This document shows positions 62,733 through 64,000 of a stretch of DNA of 64,000 nucleotides, one piece after another. The notes beneath the pieces are model-generated. The model had not been told where the DNA came from. It did no database searches and was given only the letters and a program-made list of their open reading frames with translations. Numbering within the stretch: position 1 is the stretch's first letter; each line of letters opens with the position of its first letter. Made by a program: the position numbers and the translations under genes. This DNA is from Caprella mutica (taxonomy: Eukaryota > Arthropoda > Malacostraca > Amphipoda > Caprellidae): the NCBI GenBank assembly GCA_947561585.1, contig CANNZV010000422.1:1-64000 (forward strand). The letters are read 5' to 3'.

Positions 62733-62844
62733 CTGAGGGGAGAAATAGAGTTACCCAAACGCCCACACAATTAGTCATTCAGTGGTAACTACGTCATTGG
62801 TACAGAAGCGAAAAATAATGAAATAGCAAGGGTAGTCAGCTACA

Positions 62845-63383
62845 TTTACAAGGTTGTTAAACTGAACGAAAACTCATATCTGCTTCCTATGCTCACAACT
62901 CATAATAGCACACATGACCATAATACCAGACATAATAACCAATTTATTGTACCTTTTTTCAGGAGAGCGAAATCACAGGAGTGTTTTTTGTTTAATGCTG
63001 TTAAGTTCTGGAATGAAATTAGTGAATTGGGTGTATCGGAGTTAAATTGTAAAGCATTTAATAGGATGGTTAAGGTGCATCTTGTAAATACCTATGCAGT
63101 TTAATTTTTTTTTTTGCGTTGCTCTCATTTGTGCACTATTTCAAATTGTTGTACATCTGTGATTGAAAAGTATATTAAAGTGTAGTTGTTTCATGTAAAG
63201 TGTAAAACGTTTTTCTTTTAACTTTTGCCTTTGAAGCGAAAGCTTATTTAGGCCTAATTTTCCTATACCTATTTCACATGTATACGCTGTAATTTTGTAT
63301 TTTTCTGTAAGAAGAAGGTGAATCCTGAACACCTACTTCAAATGTAAGGGAATTTTAGTTGAAATAAATAAATAAATAAATAG
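62845..63383 (+). mobile_element. 3' end of a non-LTR retrotransposon (LINE)
   Basis: The frame ending at 63,104 encodes HDHNTRHNNQFIVPFFRR and then FNAVKFWNEIS, the characteristic C-terminus of Jockey/CR1-group reverse-transcriptase proteins (HNYNTR...LVVPxxR...F...A...WNSLP in relatives). The open frame can be followed upstream to about 62,845. An untranslated tail of about 260 bp ends in a short AAAT array (AAATAAATAAATAAATAAAT) at 63,363-63,382. The element is strongly 5'-truncated, as is usual for LINE copies, and lies antisense in the intron of the minus-strand gene. Confidence 0.8.
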
Positions 63384-63800
63384 AATTGTTGTTACGTAGA
63401 AATAATCGTACAGAAACAATCCAGGAATTGTGTTTATTAGCCTTAAAAGGAATTAAATTTATTTTTATTTGCTAGAAGCTATTTTATGAGAAATTCTATA
63501 GGATAAAAATTAAATACTAATGTTATAGGGCTTAATATTAACCCATAGTTAATAACAATTAATATTGTAGTGATTTAATGAAAAAGCTGAAAGTAAATTA
63601 GTACATTTAGTAAAAGCAATTTTAACTAAGATATTTAAATTTCTTATTTGAAGATAGGTAGAAATTTAATTTGTACTATTCAATTTATTTATTTCTATTA
63701 TTAATTCTATATAAACTTATTATTTATATAACTACAGTTAATTACGAATTTCTGTTTTATTAATTATCTAGTTTTCTCCATTGAGGGAGACTTCACTCAC
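63384..63800. other. Intron sequence, nothing recognised
   Basis: AT-rich DNA between the LINE tail and the donor of the exon at 63,801. The donor is GTGAGTG at 63,794-63,800 on the minus strand. Confidence 0.5.
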
Positions 63801-63980
63801 CGCAAAGAAGATAGCCAGTGAGGCGTCCTAGTTTGATGGTGAGAGGACAATGCTCATTAACGAGAACAGATGAGTCCTCCTTCCCATCGATGCAATACAT
63901 TGGATTACTAAAGGCATTACCACTAAATCCACCAGTGACAGTAGCTCCTCTGCACTCTAATACCACATTGGTGGCGGCAA
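63801..63980 (-). CDS. Internal exon of an unrecognised, cysteine-containing protein
   Basis: Minus strand: acceptor TTTTCTCTTTTCTCAG before 63,980 and donor GCG followed by GTGAGTG at 63,800. The exon is 180 bases, phase 1 at both ends, and open in only one frame. It reads TNVVLECRGATVTGG, then NPMYCIDGKED, then HCPLTIKLGRLTGYLLC, giving four cysteines in about 58 residues, which suggests a disulfide-bonded extracellular module. Base composition is clearly less AT-rich than the flanks, as expected of a coding exon. I do not recognise the family. The gene continues upstream beyond the window. Confidence 0.65.
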
Positions 63981-64000
63981 CTGAGAAAAGAGAAAAAGTT

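Noticed and set aside
62525..62788. Plus-strand frame of 87 codons opposite the exon at 62,515-62,732
   Set aside because: It is antisense to an exon that has good minus-strand splice sites and coding-like sequence.
1..64000. tRNA, rRNA or other structured RNA genes
   Set aside because: No cloverleaf, box A/B pair or conserved rRNA core was recognised by eye. A covariance-model search would be decisive.

Overview
The window looks like nuclear DNA of an arthropod, most likely an insect. It carries an innexin (the invertebrate gap-junction family), genes with introns and GT-AG splice sites, AT-rich intergenic DNA, and a dense load of eukaryotic mobile elements: Helitrons, TTAA- and TA-flanked MITEs, a LINE tail and a psq-type transposase relic. 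I could not determine the species. No bacterial gene, CRISPR array, tRNA or rRNA was seen.

Positions 1-34,277 are one head-to-tail minisatellite with a 21-bp unit (a 10-base half GAGACTGGAG followed by an 11-base half GAGACTCTATT), about 1,600 copies, open at the left window edge. It has higher-order structure. Blocks recur at offsets of about 2.76, 4.1 and 4.5 kb, and one stretch of about 12.5 kb recurs nearly unchanged 19.75-19.79 kb further on. The periodicity keeps four of six frames open, so the many long ORFs here are artefacts of the repeat, not genes.

Positions 34,278-48,000 hold the one clear gene, an innexin on the minus strand with its coding sequence uninterrupted at 36,905-38,113. 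A non-coding exon lies at 38,607-38,685. A TATA-containing first-exon candidate near 47.9 kb would give a first intron of about 9.2 kb. That intron holds five Helitron-type pieces or copies at three sites, a 600-bp TTAA-flanked foldback MITE, a G-rich minisatellite, a 30-bp minisatellite and a local direct duplication. Beyond the gene's 3' end are a 40-bp tandem array and a foldback element.

Positions 48,000-60,980 are transposon-rich intergenic DNA. They contain several copies of one MITE family (ends TAGGGTAAGTTCC), a TA-flanked mariner-like MITE, another TTAA MITE and a decayed psq-plus-PHD transposase relic. At 49,690-49,911 is a small orphan island of the 21-bp satellite that runs into an open 40-codon tail. 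This is the best clue in the window to the origin of the giant array.

Positions 56,200-64,000 carry pieces of a second minus-strand gene of unrecognised function. Two exons with good splice sites lie at 63,801-63,980 and about 62,515-62,732, and a candidate terminal exon lies near 56.5 kb. Its introns contain a Helitron, a MITE and an antisense LINE tail. The gene runs off the right edge.
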